A DNA stretch of 64,000 nucleotides, taken from Clostridia bacterium. GTDB taxonomy: Bacteria > Bacillota_A > Clostridia > Oscillospirales > CAG-272. Each line of letters starts with the position of its first letter. Position 1 is the first letter of the stretch. Positions 33,672 to 43,003 of the stretch are shown here, in pieces. A program made the translations under genes and the position numbers. The DNA lies in contig JAFVXC010000014.1 of assembly GCA_017501345.1 (NCBI GenBank), positions 1-64,000 on the forward strand. The letters are read 5' to 3'. The notes beneath the pieces were generated by a model. The model was not told the DNA's origin, made no database searches, and was given only the letters and a program-made list of their open reading frames with translations.

Positions 33672-34292
33672 TCAATCGGCAAAATACTTTTTTGCCACGT
33701 CAGGATTTCTCCGAATGGCACATTGCTCGGCGCGCGCGATCGCAAGAATACTTTGCGCCGCCTCCTCCGCCTTACCCGTCTCGTTGTAAACAACGTAATC
33801 ATAACGATCGGCAAACGGAACCTCTCGGCGTGTCTGGTCGAGACGCTTTCCGATGACCTCCTCGGTCTCGGTTCCGCGGGAGCGAAGACGCCTTTCCTGC
33901 TCCTTGAAGCTCGGCGGGAGAAGCATAATGAGCACCGCGTCGGGATATTTTTCACGGATCTGCATCGCGCCGTCGACCTCGATCTCAAGCACGACGTGCT
34001 TTCCGGCGTTTCGGGTGTCCTCAACGAAGGAACGAAGCGTTCCGTAATAATTTCCGCAGTAGGAGGTGTGTTCAAGCACGCCGTCCTCTTCGATCAACAG
34101 TTCAAAAGCCTCACGCGTGATAAAGTGATAATTCTTACCGTCCACCTCGCCTTCGCGCGGCGCGCGGGTCGTTGCGGAGACCGAATACTGAAAGCGCTCG
34201 TCTGCGAGCACGTATGCGTTCACGGTTCCCTTTCCGCTGGCGGAGGGACCCGAGATCACGATCAAAAGACCCTTTTCGCTATTCATTGCCAT
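33672..34292 (-). CDS. gmk: Guanylate kinase
   Basis: A 206-residue enzyme converting GMP to GDP. It has the P-loop GPSASGKGTV (about 14-23), the GMP-binding segment VSATTRAPREGEVDGKNYHF and EHTSYCGNYYGT, and the LEIEVDGAMQI motif. The start at 34292 has AAAGGA upstream. It lies 2 bp after the remA gene and 60 bp before rpoZ, part of the conserved yicC-remA-gmk-rpoZ order of Firmicutes. Confidence 0.97.
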   Translation of the reverse strand: MAMNSEKGLLIVISGPSASGKGTVNAYVLADERFQYSVSATTRAPREGEVDGKNYHFITREAFELLIEEDGVLEHTSYCGNYYGTLRSFVEDTRNAGKHVVLEIEVDGAMQIREKYPDAVLIMLLPPSFKEQERRLRSRGTETEEVIGKRLDQTRREVPFADRYDYVVYNETGKAEEAAQSILAIARAEQCAIRRNPDVAKKYFAD

Positions 34293-34294
34293 AA

Positions 34295-34564
34295 TCAGTC
34301 CTTTCCGTCGTCATCGGGCGTATCCGAGCCGTCGCCGCGGATCCGCGCCGAAACGGTATCGGTCTGCAGGGCGGACAGGATCACGTGCCCCGAATCGAGA
34401 ATTAGCACCGCACGCGTGCGGCGGCCGCAGGTAACGTCGATCGCACAGCCACTGTCCTTTGCATCCTGTACAAGACGCTTTACGGGGGCGGAATCGGGGC
34501 TGACGATCGCAACGATGCGCTCGGCACAAACCATATTTCCAAACCCTGCACTAAAAAATTTCAT
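34295..34564 (-). CDS. remA: RemA family regulator (DUF370)
   Basis: An 89-residue protein with the DUF370 signature: [26 protein letters not shown], then [22 protein letters not shown]. In Bacillus subtilis RemA is a DNA-binding protein that activates biofilm matrix genes, and it is commonly found next to gmk. It has an extra acidic tail ([13 protein letters not shown]). The gene lies between yicC and gmk, with 2 bp to the latter. Confidence 0.92.
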   Translation of the reverse strand: MKFFSAGFGNMVCAERIVAIVSPDSAPVKRLVQDAKDSGCAIDVTCGRRTRAVLILDSGHVILSALQTDTVSARIRGDGSDTPDDDGKD

Positions 34565-34602
34565 AAGACAATTCCTTCTATAATAGGTAGACCGAATTCC
34601 GT

Positions 34603-35502
34603 TTATTCGAGATTCTGCACCTGCTCGCGGATCTTCTCAAGCTCGTTCTTGATATTCACAACAAGCTTTGCAATTCCCGCATCCGAGCACTTCGAGCCAA
34701 CGGTGTTGACCTCGCGGTTGATCTCCTGCAGGAGAAAATCAAGCTTTCTGCCTGCGGGCTCATTCGACGCCGCGATCTCCTCGAAGGTTCTGAAATGTGA
34801 GGTAAGACGTACAAGCTCCTCGTCGATCGCAACACGGTCGGCAAAGATCGCACACTCGGTCAGAATCCTCGTTTCATCGGCCTTGACGCCGTGTGCGTCA
34901 AGCACCTGGCGGAGACGCTCCTCAAGTCGCTCGCGATATGCAAGAAGCACCTCATTTTCGCGCTTTTTGATCTCACTGACCATCGATTCGACGAAGGCAA
35001 GCTTTTCACGGAGATCCTTTTCGAGGCGCTCGCCCTCGCGGGTTCTTCCCTCAAGAAAAACAGCGATTGCGCCGTCGAGTGCGGGACGAAGAATCTCGAA
35101 GTAGTCAACGTCCTCGGCAGTCTCCTCTGCTTCGGGAGTCTCGTTTTTAAAGATCTGCGCATTCGCGGCGACCGACATTACCGAAATATCATCCTTGAGG
35201 CCATAAGAATCTCGCAAGGTATACAGTACCTTGAGGTAAGCCTCGAGATAATCCTCGTCAAGCACGATCGCGGATCCCTTGTCATCGACCTCATTCACTG
35301 AGATCGAAAGATCGACCTTTCCGCGGCTGATCCCGCTTTCCTTGAGGTAAGACTTGATCCGCTCCTCCGGAATATCGTACCGACGGGGGATGCGAACCGA
35401 CGCGTCGAGAAATCGGTTATTCACCGAACGGATCTCAACCGTAATCTCTCGCTCGGGCGTTTCAAGCTGAAAGCGACCAAAAGCAGTCATACTCTTCATC
35501 AT
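34603..35502 (-). CDS. YicC family endoribonuclease
   Basis: A 299-residue protein of the YicC/YloC family. It starts [11 protein letters not shown], the invariant N-terminus, continues with [19 protein letters not shown], and ends with [21 protein letters not shown], the conserved C-terminal domain. YicC/YloC proteins have been described as endoribonucleases affecting RNA turnover. The start at 35502 has GGGAGGA upstream. It is the first gene of the yicC-remA-gmk-rpoZ-priA-def-fmt cluster. Confidence 0.95.
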   Translation of the reverse strand: MMKSMTAFGRFQLETPEREITVEIRSVNNRFLDASVRIPRRYDIPEERIKSYLKESGISRGKVDLSISVNEVDDKGSAIVLDEDYLEAYLKVLYTLRDSYGLKDDISVMSVAANAQIFKNETPEAEETAEDVDYFEILRPALDGAIAVFLEGRTREGERLEKDLREKLAFVESMVSEIKKRENEVLLAYRERLEERLRQVLDAHGVKADETRILTECAIFADRVAIDEELVRLTSHFRTFEEIAASNEPAGRKLDFLLQEINREVNTVGSKCSDAGIAKLVVNIKNELEKIREQVQNLE

Positions 35503-35534
35503 ATCCGTCCTCCCGAAAAATCGCATATATATTT

Positions 35535-35563
35535 ATTTTAATATAAAAGCCCTCTTTTGTCAA
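35535..35563 (-). promoter_or_regulatory. Sigma-A promoter of the yicC-fmt cluster
   Basis: On the minus strand TTGACA (35558-35563), 17-bp spacer, TAAAAT (35535-35540). Confidence 0.85.
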
Positions 35564-35613
35564 GAGGATTTTTCGAAAAGATGGAAATTATTCAATGGAA
35601 GAGATAAAAATAA

Positions 35614-35647
35614 ATCAAAAAAGAGGCCGGATATCATTCCAGCCTCT
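35614..35647 (-). terminator. Terminator of the Cys-rich surface protein operon
   Basis: AGAGGC..GGA and TCC..GGCCTCT form an imperfect stem (35622-35647), followed on the minus strand by TTTTTTGATTT. Confidence 0.75.
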
Positions 35648-35672
35648 AATGTTATTCCGTTTTCACGGAAAT

Positions 35673-36830
35673 TTAATCATTTTCCTCGCGCTTCCGAGCA
35701 AATACTGCTACGGGAAGGAGAAGAGCAAGTGCAGAGAGCGCTGCCGTTCCTCCAACAACCGAGCCACAGCCCGATTTCTGAGAAAGCGTTTCACTTTGGG
35801 TTGCACCACAGACCTTGCAGGTCTTCGTACGCGTACCCGCGTCCTTGTCATCCACCCAATCGCCATAGGTGTGCTCCACTGTCTCAACCTCGGTCGGCTG
35901 AACAAGAACCTTCTCGCAGGTCGAGCAATGAGATCCCTCGGTACGACCGACAGCCGAGCAGGTAGGAGCTACGGCGGGATCGGTCACGACGGTATGGTGG
36001 TCATCGCCCTTCGGAACCGCAACGACCTGCGGCACGATCACGGCACTACATACCGAGCACTTCTTGCCCTCGGTAAGTCCGTCCTGCACACAGGATACGG
36101 GCACGGAAGGAACGACAACCGGAGTGTGTCCGAGTGCAGGCGTTCCATCACCGATCGATACCGTTTCACCGCAGGAGGTGCAGGAATAAACCTTCATACC
36201 GCCCGAGGTGCAGTTAGCGGGAGTCGTCGTGTAGTTCTGGTTCAGAGTGTGGACCTTTACCGGAACGGCGGTTGCGGCAGGATTGCTACCATAGGTAACG
36301 TTAACGGCGCCAAAGCCTTCCTCAGCCCACTTTCCGTCGGGCTTAATGTAGGTGACGTCATTTTTCTTCATATCGATCTTCAGATCGGTGTTACCGTGCT
36401 TCAGAGCTATAAAGGAGCAGGTAAAGACCTTACCGGTATTCGCCACGTTCAAGTTAGCGGAATATGCGGTGTAGCCAATCTTACCCCTCGTGTGATCAAT
36501 CGTAACCGTTTCGGTTACGGCAGACCCGAAAAGCCCGGAGGGAGTCCACTTCAGCGTGCCATCCTCGTTGACAGCAGGCTTGAGATAGTTCGGATTGTAC
36601 ACAACGTCAAAGTGTGCGAGTGAAATACCGGGATTGTTTTTGATCGTTACACTGACTGTCACAATTTCTCCGTCGCTTACAACACAGAGATTATCGGACA
36701 AAGCAGTAGAGGATGAGACCTCTACTGCTATGTCAAGTGTGGGGCTGTCCTCAGCGGATACTACCGTACCCGCCGAGAGCAGTGCCAGTATAACAACCAG
36801 AAGCGATACTATAATTCGTTTCGGTTGCAT
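35673..36830 (-). CDS. Secreted cohesin-like protein with CxxC repeats and C-terminal anchor
   Basis: A 385-residue exported protein. A signal peptide (1-26) precedes a beta-sandwich of about 150 residues resembling cohesin (VTVSVTIKNNPGISLAHFDVVYNPNYL; later GKVFTCSFIAL). Then come four Cys-rich modules (about 195-345) of the form CxxC spaced by about 35 residues, for example VYSCTSCGETVS, KKCSVCSAVI, SHCSTCEKVL and KTCKVCGATQ. The end is SGCGSVVGG (353-361), a hydrophobic helix and ARKREEND, a Cys-type membrane anchor like that of the protease at 1171. It lies 27 bp after the giant Cys-rich gene. Cohesin assignment is by pattern; binding partner unknown, though the neighbour has a dockerin-like end. 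Confidence 0.75.
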   Translation of the reverse strand: MQPKRIIVSLLVVILALLSAGTVVSAEDSPTLDIAVEVSSSTALSDNLCVVSDGEIVTVSVTIKNNPGISLAHFDVVYNPNYLKPAVNEDGTLKWTPSGLFGSAVTETVTIDHTRGKIGYTAYSANLNVANTGKVFTCSFIALKHGNTDLKIDMKKNDVTYIKPDGKWAEEGFGAVNVTYGSNPAATAVPVKVHTLNQNYTTTPANCTSGGMKVYSCTSCGETVSIGDGTPALGHTPVVVPSVPVSCVQDGLTEGKKCSVCSAVIVPQVVAVPKGDDHHTVVTDPAVAPTCSAVGRTEGSHCSTCEKVLVQPTEVETVEHTYGDWVDDKDAGTRTKTCKVCGATQSETLSQKSGCGSVVGGTAALSALALLLPVAVFARKREEND

Positions 36831-36857
36831 TTTTATCTACCTCGTAAAAGCCGAAGC

Positions 36858-39800
36858 TTAGCCCATCAGGAGAACGTTTCTCATAATAGCGAAGTCCGTA
36901 GCGGTAACTTCACCGTCCTGATTCATATCAGCAGCGGAGTTGTACTCGTCCTCAGCCTCACCGGTTACGTAAAGCATCAGAGCCTTAGCATCGTCGATGT
37001 TCACAATAACCTGTGTTGCACTAGTAACGAGAATATCACCGGAGGTAGCTTCAACCTTGATCGTAGCAGACTCGATTTCCTCGAGTTCAGCCTTAATCTG
37101 ATTCTGCTCCTTATCGTTCACCTCGAAGATGGAACCTGCGGTTACAGTGAACTCGTTGCCCTTTACTACGGTGTTCTTCAGCTTGAACTGAAGCGTAACA
37201 AGCTCTTCACGACCGTCAAGATTTACGTCAGCAAGCTTACCGTCTGCGCCGTTGGGAGCAGTCGCAACAATGATGATCGTCTTTGCGGTCTGGTTAACGT
37301 TTACGGATACACCTGCGTCGGTGAACTTGCCGCTCTTCGAAACAGCACCAATGTACTCAACACCTGCAGTGCCATCATACTTGAGCTCGATACGGATGCC
37401 CCAAACGTCGAGGTCGGAAGCATTGGTGTTAACAACAACGTTGATAACGCCGTTGTCGGGGAGATCGTAACCGGGCTTTACGCCGTTCTCGAGGTCAAAC
37501 TCGATCTCAAGACCTGCGAGTGCAGGAATAACGACCTCTTCCTTCGCGCCACAAGCGCAAACTCTAACCTTCAAACCAGTCTCAATGGTAGTAGCGGGCT
37601 TTTCAATCTTCCAATCACCCCAAGCGATGTGGTCATCGGAGTATTCAAAGCCTTCACCCTCCATGAAGCTGTAATCGCAGTGCTCACATACAACCAGCGT
37701 GTAGCTGTATTCCATGCAAGTAGCGGGAACGAAGGTCTTAACCCAAACGTGAGCGCCCTTCTTGAGAACCTCAGCGTCGATCTTGGAGGTATCAACAGTA
37801 CCGCCTACGATAATGTTGCCCTCATGGTCCTTAACGATATCTGCATCGTGGTCGTGGTCGCCGTTGCAGTTGAGGACGATCTTCTGAGTCTTGCCCTCTG
37901 CGTCGGTGTACTTGAACTCACCGCTCTTGCAGACAACACATACGCGATCCTCAACGGTATCAGTGCAGATGCCGAAGAATTCCTCGCCCTTAGCGTTAAC
38001 GTGAGCAACCTTGTCGATTACTTCCTGCTTAACGAGAGGATGATCGACATCGCCGCAAACGGTGCAGTACTCACCGTCGGTGAGACCATAGGTGCAGCAG
38101 GTGGGAACGCGGCCGGGGATCTTCTCGGTCTTGTGACCGCCGAAGTCAGCAACGTAGTCTTCGATCTTCTCTGCATCACAGATCGCACACTTGTACCAGT
38201 TGTAGCCCCATTCGGTGCAGTTTGCCTCGCGGCTATCCTGAAGCTCCCAAGCGGTACCGGTCTTACCGTCGTGATCCTCTGCGCGGAAGGTGTGGTTGTA
38301 CTTCGTGATCGTCTTTTCAGGATTGAGCCAAGTGTTGCAAAGCGTGCACTTGACGCCCTCTTCGTGACCGTTCTTGGTGCAGGTTGCATCAACCTTAGCG
38401 CTGTAGTAGAACTTATCCTCGGGATGCTCGCCGTTCTCGGTAAGCTTCTCGATAACAAGCTCCTTCTCATCGGTGATGGGGGTCGTAGCCGCCTCATCAG
38501 CGAAGAGCTTCTTACATACGGTACACTTGTAGTGTGCCTTCTGACCATTCTCTACGCAGGTAGCCTTGATCTCTTCAACGAGCTCAATCGTATGGCCTGC
38601 GCCTTCGCCCTTACCGAAGGTTTCGCCAACGGCGCCGCCCTCGAAGTCCTCGTGCGAGGTCCAAATGTGGTCACAAGCGTTACACTTACGAACAACAATG
38701 TCAAGCGTCGTGCAGTCACCAGCGGTTACGTCGAGAACGCTGACAGAGGTGTGGTGGGCCGGGTTGTTCTTATCAAAGGGAGTAGGATCAGCCTGCTCGG
38801 GGCTCTCCTTACCACAGGTCTTACAACGAATGATCGTGTAGCCTGCCTGCTGCTTCAGGCAGTTGGGACCAACAACCTCAAGCGTGGTGTAGCTGTGCGC
38901 CTTGATGGGAGTGTGCTCAACCTGAACGGTTGCATCACAGTTTGCATTTGCGCACTTGTAAATATAGTAGCCCGCAGCCGTGCAGCTTGCCTGGGTCTCG
39001 CCGACCTTCTGAGTCTTGTCAGCAACGTGGCCGGTAGCCTTAACGACTACGCTGGACTCAAGAGTCTTATTACAAAGGCGGCACTTAACATGCTTCAGAC
39101 CGTCCTTTACACAGTCAGCAGCAACGATAACGTCGTCATACTCGTCGTGAGCCTCGGGATCGATCGCAACAACGTTGTACCAACCGGACTCATCGCCGTC
39201 GTCTTCTGCTGCGCCGTAGCCCTCATCAGCCTTGGTGAGGTCAACGTCGCCGCACCACTTGCACTTGTCAACGGTGTAGCCCTTCGAAACGCAGGTAGCG
39301 TCTTCAGTGTGAGACTCAAATACGTGGCCCCACTTGATAGTAACAGTCTTAACAGCGTTGCCGTCAGCGTTTTCGGAGTAGGCAATGCCTGCATCCTCGT
39401 CGTCAACGTCTGCGTTGTTCTTGCCGTCGCAGTTGGGGTTTGCACAGGTGTACTGAAGGAAGCCGTTCTCCTTTGCGCCGCAAGAAGGATCCTTGGTATC
39501 AGTCAGTTCCCAGTAGTGACCGGTGAAGGAAACGGTGGGCTCGCTGTGGTTGCACTCGATACATACGTAGGTATAGTAGGAGTGAGCAACCGTGGAAGAG
39601 CAGCTGTCTGCCCAGTGCATATAGTGCTGACCCTTAATGTCCTCGGAGAGCGGGTCATCGTTCTGGTACTCGCCGGTCCAGACGTAGTAGACCTCATCCT
39701 CATCGGGAGTGGAGGGAGTGGTAGGCTCAGCGGGAGTCAGGGTGTCGTTCTCGCCGAAGACAGCGGGAATAACAGCGGTGAATTCCTTCGCTTCAAGCTC

Positions 39801-41057
39801 GCCCTTTGCATTCTTTACAAAGACGGTGCACTTATGGGTTTCACCCTCTGCAACGCCTCTGCTGATGCCGTCGAACATAGCAATCTGCTCACCGGTCATA
39901 CCGCCGGTCTCAACTACCTTGTAGACCTTGGTCTGGTAAACGTGGCCAAGGGGATCAAGCACTACGGGAGTGCCGATGGTCTCCTGGCACATCGTGCAGA
40001 CCTTGGATGCGGAGCCTGCCTCGGTGCAGTTGGGAAGAACAACAACCCATTCAGCCGAAACCTTGCAATCAACCTTTTCGATCTTCTCGTAAGGAGCGTG
40101 CAGGCAGGTCAGGTGCTCGCAGTTTGCGTCCTTGCAGTCAACGCCGTCGCAGTGCTCAACAAAGGTAACGTGCGTGCAAACCGTGCACTCATCGCCATCC
40201 TCATTGGTGGGATGATCGTGATTGCAAGTCGTGCATTCAACACGCTTGCAGCCCTCGGTCGTGCCGTGGTCGCAGCCTTCAACAGTGCAATCAACGTAAT
40301 CACACTCATCAGCACGAACGAAGTGAACCTTCTTGCCGCAGATCACGCAGGTTGCGCCGGGCCAGAAGCCCTCTTCCTCACAAGAAGCTTCCTTCTTCTG
40401 ATCAACTACGAAGACGCAGTCCTTATCGCAGTAAACTTCAACAGTCTTGGTCTCACCGCAAATCTCACAGGTGAACTTTGCAGAGCCCTTTACGACTTCA
40501 TTCTTAGTGTTGTGCGTGGGAGCTCTCAGAAGCTCAGGCTCGCCCCAATCATGGAACTCGTCATCAATCTCCTTAGCAGCCACACCGCAGACCGAGCAGA
40601 CGACGCCTTCTTCGCAGTTGCCCTTGTACTCAGCCGAGCCGGGAGCAGCAGTGAGATCAGCATTCTTTGCAACCCAATCGTGGCCGGTAGGCTCGTAGTC
40701 GGAATCCTTGCTGGAGTCAATGACTTCCGTTTCGCCGCAGTTCAGGCAGACCTTCTTGTAGAAGCCGCCCTCGGTGCAGGTGGGAGCCTGCATAACGTAC
40801 TGATATGCGTGCTCACCCTTGGAAGGAACGAAGTCGTCGGCGAAATATGCGCCGCACTCGTTACACTGGTAAGTAGTATAGCCCTGCTCACCGCACGCTG
40901 CCTCGTGGGGCTCGCCGATCTGCTTATACGAGCAGTTCGACTTCGTATGGATCGCGGGACATCCCTCGCTCTCTGCTGCGAATGCGGGTACCACACAGGA
41001 TACGCACATCAGCGCAACCAGAAGAAGCGCAGAGATTCTTCTCATTCTCTGTTTCAT
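36858..41057 (-). CDS. Giant secreted Cys-rich repeat protein with cohesin-like and dockerin-like C-terminus
   Basis: A 1399-residue exported protein. The signal peptide covers about residues 1-29 (ending VPAFAA). Residues about 33-1175 hold some twenty CxxC modules, typically CT..G(Y/F)..Y.C..CG followed by His-rich turns; these resemble zinc-ribbon-like repeats seen in surface proteins of gut Clostridia. Residues about 1183-1338 form a cohesin-like beta-sandwich (VWGIRIELKYDGTAGVEYIG). The final 60 residues look like a dockerin with one degenerate half (VIVNIDDAKALMLYVTG) and one intact calcium loop DMNQDGEVTATD. More than 80 cysteines in a secreted Gram-positive protein is unusual. ATG at 41057 was chosen (GGAGGT upstream). 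First gene of a two-gene operon. Function unknown; adhesion or surface assembly is plausible. Confidence 0.75.
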   Translation of the reverse strand: MKQRMRRISALLLVALMCVSCVVPAFAAESEGCPAIHTKSNCSYKQIGEPHEAACGEQGYTTYQCNECGAYFADDFVPSKGEHAYQYVMQAPTCTEGGFYKKVCLNCGETEVIDSSKDSDYEPTGHDWVAKNADLTAAPGSAEYKGNCEEGVVCSVCGVAAKEIDDEFHDWGEPELLRAPTHNTKNEVVKGSAKFTCEICGETKTVEVYCDKDCVFVVDQKKEASCEEEGFWPGATCVICGKKVHFVRADECDYVDCTVEGCDHGTTEGCKRVECTTCNHDHPTNEDGDECTVCTHVTFVEHCDGVDCKDANCEHLTCLHAPYEKIEKVDCKVSAEWVVVLPNCTEAGSASKVCTMCQETIGTPVVLDPLGHVYQTKVYKVVETGGMTGEQIAMFDGISRGVAEGETHKCTVFVKNAKGELEAKEFTAVIPAVFGENDTLTPAEPTTPSTPDEDEVYYVWTGEYQNDDPLSEDIKGQHYMHWADSCSSTVAHSYYTYVCIECNHSEPTVSFTGHYWELTDTKDPSCGAKENGFLQYTCANPNCDGKNNADVDDEDAGIAYSENADGNAVKTVTIKWGHVFESHTEDATCVSKGYTVDKCKWCGDVDLTKADEGYGAAEDDGDESGWYNVVAIDPEAHDEYDDVIVAADCVKDGLKHVKCRLCNKTLESSVVVKATGHVADKTQKVGETQASCTAAGYYIYKCANANCDATVQVEHTPIKAHSYTTLEVVGPNCLKQQAGYTIIRCKTCGKESPEQADPTPFDKNNPAHHTSVSVLDVTAGDCTTLDIVVRKCNACDHIWTSHEDFEGGAVGETFGKGEGAGHTIELVEEIKATCVENGQKAHYKCTVCKKLFADEAATTPITDEKELVIEKLTENGEHPEDKFYYSAKVDATCTKNGHEEGVKCTLCNTWLNPEKTITKYNHTFRAEDHDGKTGTAWELQDSREANCTEWGYNWYKCAICDAEKIEDYVADFGGHKTEKIPGRVPTCCTYGLTDGEYCTVCGDVDHPLVKQEVIDKVAHVNAKGEEFFGICTDTVEDRVCVVCKSGEFKYTDAEGKTQKIVLNCNGDHDHDADIVKDHEGNIIVGGTVDTSKIDAEVLKKGAHVWVKTFVPATCMEYSYTLVVCEHCDYSFMEGEGFEYSDDHIAWGDWKIEKPATTIETGLKVRVCACGAKEEVVIPALAGLEIEFDLENGVKPGYDLPDNGVINVVVNTNASDLDVWGIRIELKYDGTAGVEYIGAVSKSGKFTDAGVSVNVNQTAKTIIIVATAPNGADGKLADVNLDGREELVTLQFKLKNTVVKGNEFTVTAGSIFEVNDKEQNQIKAELEEIESATIKVEATSGDILVTSATQVIVNIDDAKALMLYVTGEAEDEYNSAADMNQDGEVTATDFAIMRNVLLMG

Positions 41058-41313
41058 TTGATTGATTACCTCCAATTCTTTGTTAAACAGAAATTAGAAT
41101 AATGAAAACAAAACTGAGGAGTGCGAGGAACGTGCAATGAAAGCATCGCCCATCGCACACACCGCCGGAAACTCAGAAAACACCAAAGGGAACCCTTCAG
41201 CCCCGCTATTGCAGAGCAAAAACGTCCCGCCTTGCCATCTTCCGGGCTTCTTTTTCTCAATTTTTTTCAAGTAAAGCTACGATAGGCGTAGAACCCAACA
41301 TAACTTTTTCTGT
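41058..41313 (-). promoter_or_regulatory. Long structured 5' leader of the Cys-rich operon
   Basis: About 250 nt of untranslated leader. On the minus strand an AGCCC...GGGCT closing helix (about 41250 to 41199) encloses GGCAAGGCGGGACG and AATAGCGGGG. These short strings recall conserved parts of the GEMM-I cyclic di-GMP riboswitch, but the order and spacing do not match well enough to call it. No terminator is obvious. Confidence 0.3.
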
Positions 41314-41342
41314 ATTCTAACACATTTTTTATCAGATGTCAA
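41314..41342 (-). promoter_or_regulatory. Sigma-A promoter of the Cys-rich operon
   Basis: On the minus strand TTGACA (41337-41342), 17-bp spacer, TAGAAT (41314-41319). Confidence 0.85.
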
Positions 41343-41802
41343 CCCTTCCTTTGAAAATTTTTTGATTTTTTTTCAAAATATCCCTTTTTCTTTTTGACTT
41401 TTGCCAAATACTCCCATTTTTACTATTTTCCGTTTATCCCTCCGGGCAGAACAGCACGCACCGTTGCCATTTTTGCACCCATTCTCTCCTTTTTAGGCAA
41501 TGTGTACTCGAGCCGAGATGGTGCGTGTCGGATTTTTTTCGGTTTCCTTCCTAAAATATTATATATATAATATATGCTCCGCCCGAGCTCCCCCAAGCCC
41601 TTCTCTCGCTGTCACTCAAATGCCGAAAGAAGTAAGCCACCGTCGCAGTCAGACGTCAGCCGCACGAATTATTATAATCGGTTTGGTTGATTTATTCTCA
41701 ATTCAGTTTTGTTTTTCGTTGCTCTATCAAAACGTGCCGTCAGTGACCCTCTGAAAAATCAAAGAATCTGCCGAAAATTTCAGAGAAACTTTCGAAAACC
41801 CC
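41343..41802. other. Intergenic region between the Cys-rich operon and efp
   Basis: AT-rich and without a credible coding frame. CACGCACC (41455-41462) pairs with GGTGCGTG (41520-41527), and GTTGCC (41463-41468) with GGCAAT (41496-41501), followed by GGATTTTTTT on the plus strand. This looks like a folded transcript of about 90 nt ending in a terminator. An AT palindrome lies at about 41557-41575. The rest holds nothing I can identify. Confidence 0.4.
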
Positions 41803-41831
41803 TTGCCAAACAAGAGAAAATGCGTTATAAT
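41803..41831 (+). promoter_or_regulatory. Sigma-A promoter of efp
   Basis: TTGCCA (41803-41808), 17-bp spacer, TATAAT (41826-41831). Confidence 0.85.
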
Positions 41832-41930
41832 ATAGGTAAGTTTCAGGCGTCGCCGATTTGCGCGACGAAAAACACGCGCAGCCACCAAACAGAGCTGCGA
41901 GCACATTTACTACACGGAGGAATTTTAACT

Positions 41931-42494
41931 ATGAGCGCGATTACTGCCGGAGATTTCAGAAACGGTCTGACCTTCGAGATGGAAGGAAAGGTTTATCAGG
42001 TCGTCGAATTCCAGCACGTCAAGCCCGGTAAGGGCGCGGCTTTCGTCCGCACCAAGATGAAGAACGTCATCACCGGTACCGTTACCGAGCAGAGCTTCAA
42101 CCCCACCGCAAAATTCGAGACCGCTTATATCGAGCGCAAGGAAATGCAGTATTCCTACACCGACGGCGACCTCTACTACTTCATGGATATGGAGTCGTTC
42201 GAAATGCTGCCGATCAACGTCAGCCAGATCGAGGACAAGATGGGCTTCGTTAAGGAAGAGGATATGGTCAAGATCATTTCCTGGAAGGGCAACGTATTCG
42301 ATATCGAGCCCCCCACGTTCGTCGAGCTTGAAGTCACCCAGACCGATCCCGGCTTTGCAGGCAACACCGCAACCAACACGCTGAAGCCCGCTACCCTTGA
42401 GACCGGCGCAGAGGTGAAGGTTCCGCTCTTCATCAACATCGGCGACAAGATCAAGATCGATACCCGCACGGGCGAATACCTCTCCCGCGCATAA
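41931..42494 (+). CDS. efp: Elongation factor P
   Basis: A 187-residue translation factor with three beta-barrel domains. EF-P binds ribosomes stalled at polyproline and restores peptide bond formation. The N-terminal KOW-like domain has [22 protein letters not shown], where the Lys of PGKG is at the tip that is often modified. The C-terminal OB domain ends with [17 protein letters not shown]. The start has GGAGG eleven bases upstream. No epmA-like modification gene is in the window. Confidence 0.97.
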   Translation: MSAITAGDFRNGLTFEMEGKVYQVVEFQHVKPGKGAAFVRTKMKNVITGTVTEQSFNPTAKFETAYIERKEMQYSYTDGDLYYFMDMESFEMLPINVSQIEDKMGFVKEEDMVKIISWKGNVFDIEPPTFVELEVTQTDPGFAGNTATNTLKPATLETGAEVKVPLFINIGDKIKIDTRTGEYLSRA

Positions 42495-42516
42495 GCGAAC
42501 CGACTAAAGCCTGAGG

Positions 42517-42560
42517 GACGACGGGGAAACGGACATTCGTCCGCGCTCCGTCGTTCTTCT
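42517..42560 (+). terminator. Terminator-like structure after efp
   Basis: ACGACGG (42517-42523) pairs with CCGTCGT (42547-42553) around an inner CGGAC/GTCCG hairpin, followed by TCTTCTCTCTTT. Confidence 0.65.
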
Positions 42561-42600
42561 CTCTTTCAGCCCGATTTATCAAACGAAAGGAATCAAAGCT

Positions 42601-42993
42601 ATGACACTGAACGAAAAAGCAGCATACCTGAAGGGTCTCTGCGAGGGCCTGACCTTCGACAAAAACAGCGCCGAGGGCAAGCTCCTCGTTGCACTGGTCG
42701 ATCTTTGCTCCGAAATGGCAGACGAGATCATCCGCATCGACGAGGACGTTGAATACGTCAATGATTACTGCGAGGAGCTCGACGAGGACCTCGGAGACGT
42801 CGAGGAGCTTCTCCTCGAGGAGGACGACGATCTTGACGAGGATGACGAGCTCTTCGACGAGGATTTTTATGAGATCGAATGCCCCCACTGCGGCGAGATC
42901 ATCGAGTTCGACGCATCCATCGATCCCGAGGAGCTGACCTGCCCCGCCTGCCACGAGGCGATCGCAACCGAGCTCCCCGAGAGTGACGAATAA
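42601..42993 (+). CDS. CD1247 N-terminal domain-containing protein with zinc ribbon
   Basis: A 130-residue protein. The N-terminal helical part (LNEKAAYLKGLCEGLTFDKN, then LVDLCSEMADEIIRIDEDVEYVNDYCEELD) matches the CD1247-type protein typically found after efp in Clostridia. The middle is extremely acidic (residues about 60-88 are nearly all Asp, Glu and Leu). The C-terminus is a zinc ribbon with CPHCG and CPACH. Function unknown; a role linked to translation or RNA polymerase is only a guess from the neighbourhood. Confidence 0.85.
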   Translation: MTLNEKAAYLKGLCEGLTFDKNSAEGKLLVALVDLCSEMADEIIRIDEDVEYVNDYCEELDEDLGDVEELLLEEDDDLDEDDELFDEDFYEIECPHCGEIIEFDASIDPEELTCPACHEAIATELPESDE

Positions 42994-43003
42994 TTCCACA
43001 GAA

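Noticed and set aside
36900..41000. Recurrent CxxC modules considered as ferredoxin-type iron-sulfur domains
   Set aside because: The protein has a signal peptide and is exported. Spacing is CxxC only, without the CxxCxxCxxxC pattern.
36825..41102. A 1425-codon open frame on the plus strand opposite the giant Cys-rich gene
   Set aside because: It arises from the codon bias of the minus-strand gene. It has no ribosome site or promoter, reads as Leu/Val/Gly-rich text without domains, and the minus strand has a signal peptide, regular CxxC modules and a dockerin-like end.
41160..41260. Confident call of a cyclic di-GMP riboswitch
   Set aside because: Only isolated strings match; the P2 hairpin and its tetraloop receptor are missing. 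Kept as a low-interest finding only.
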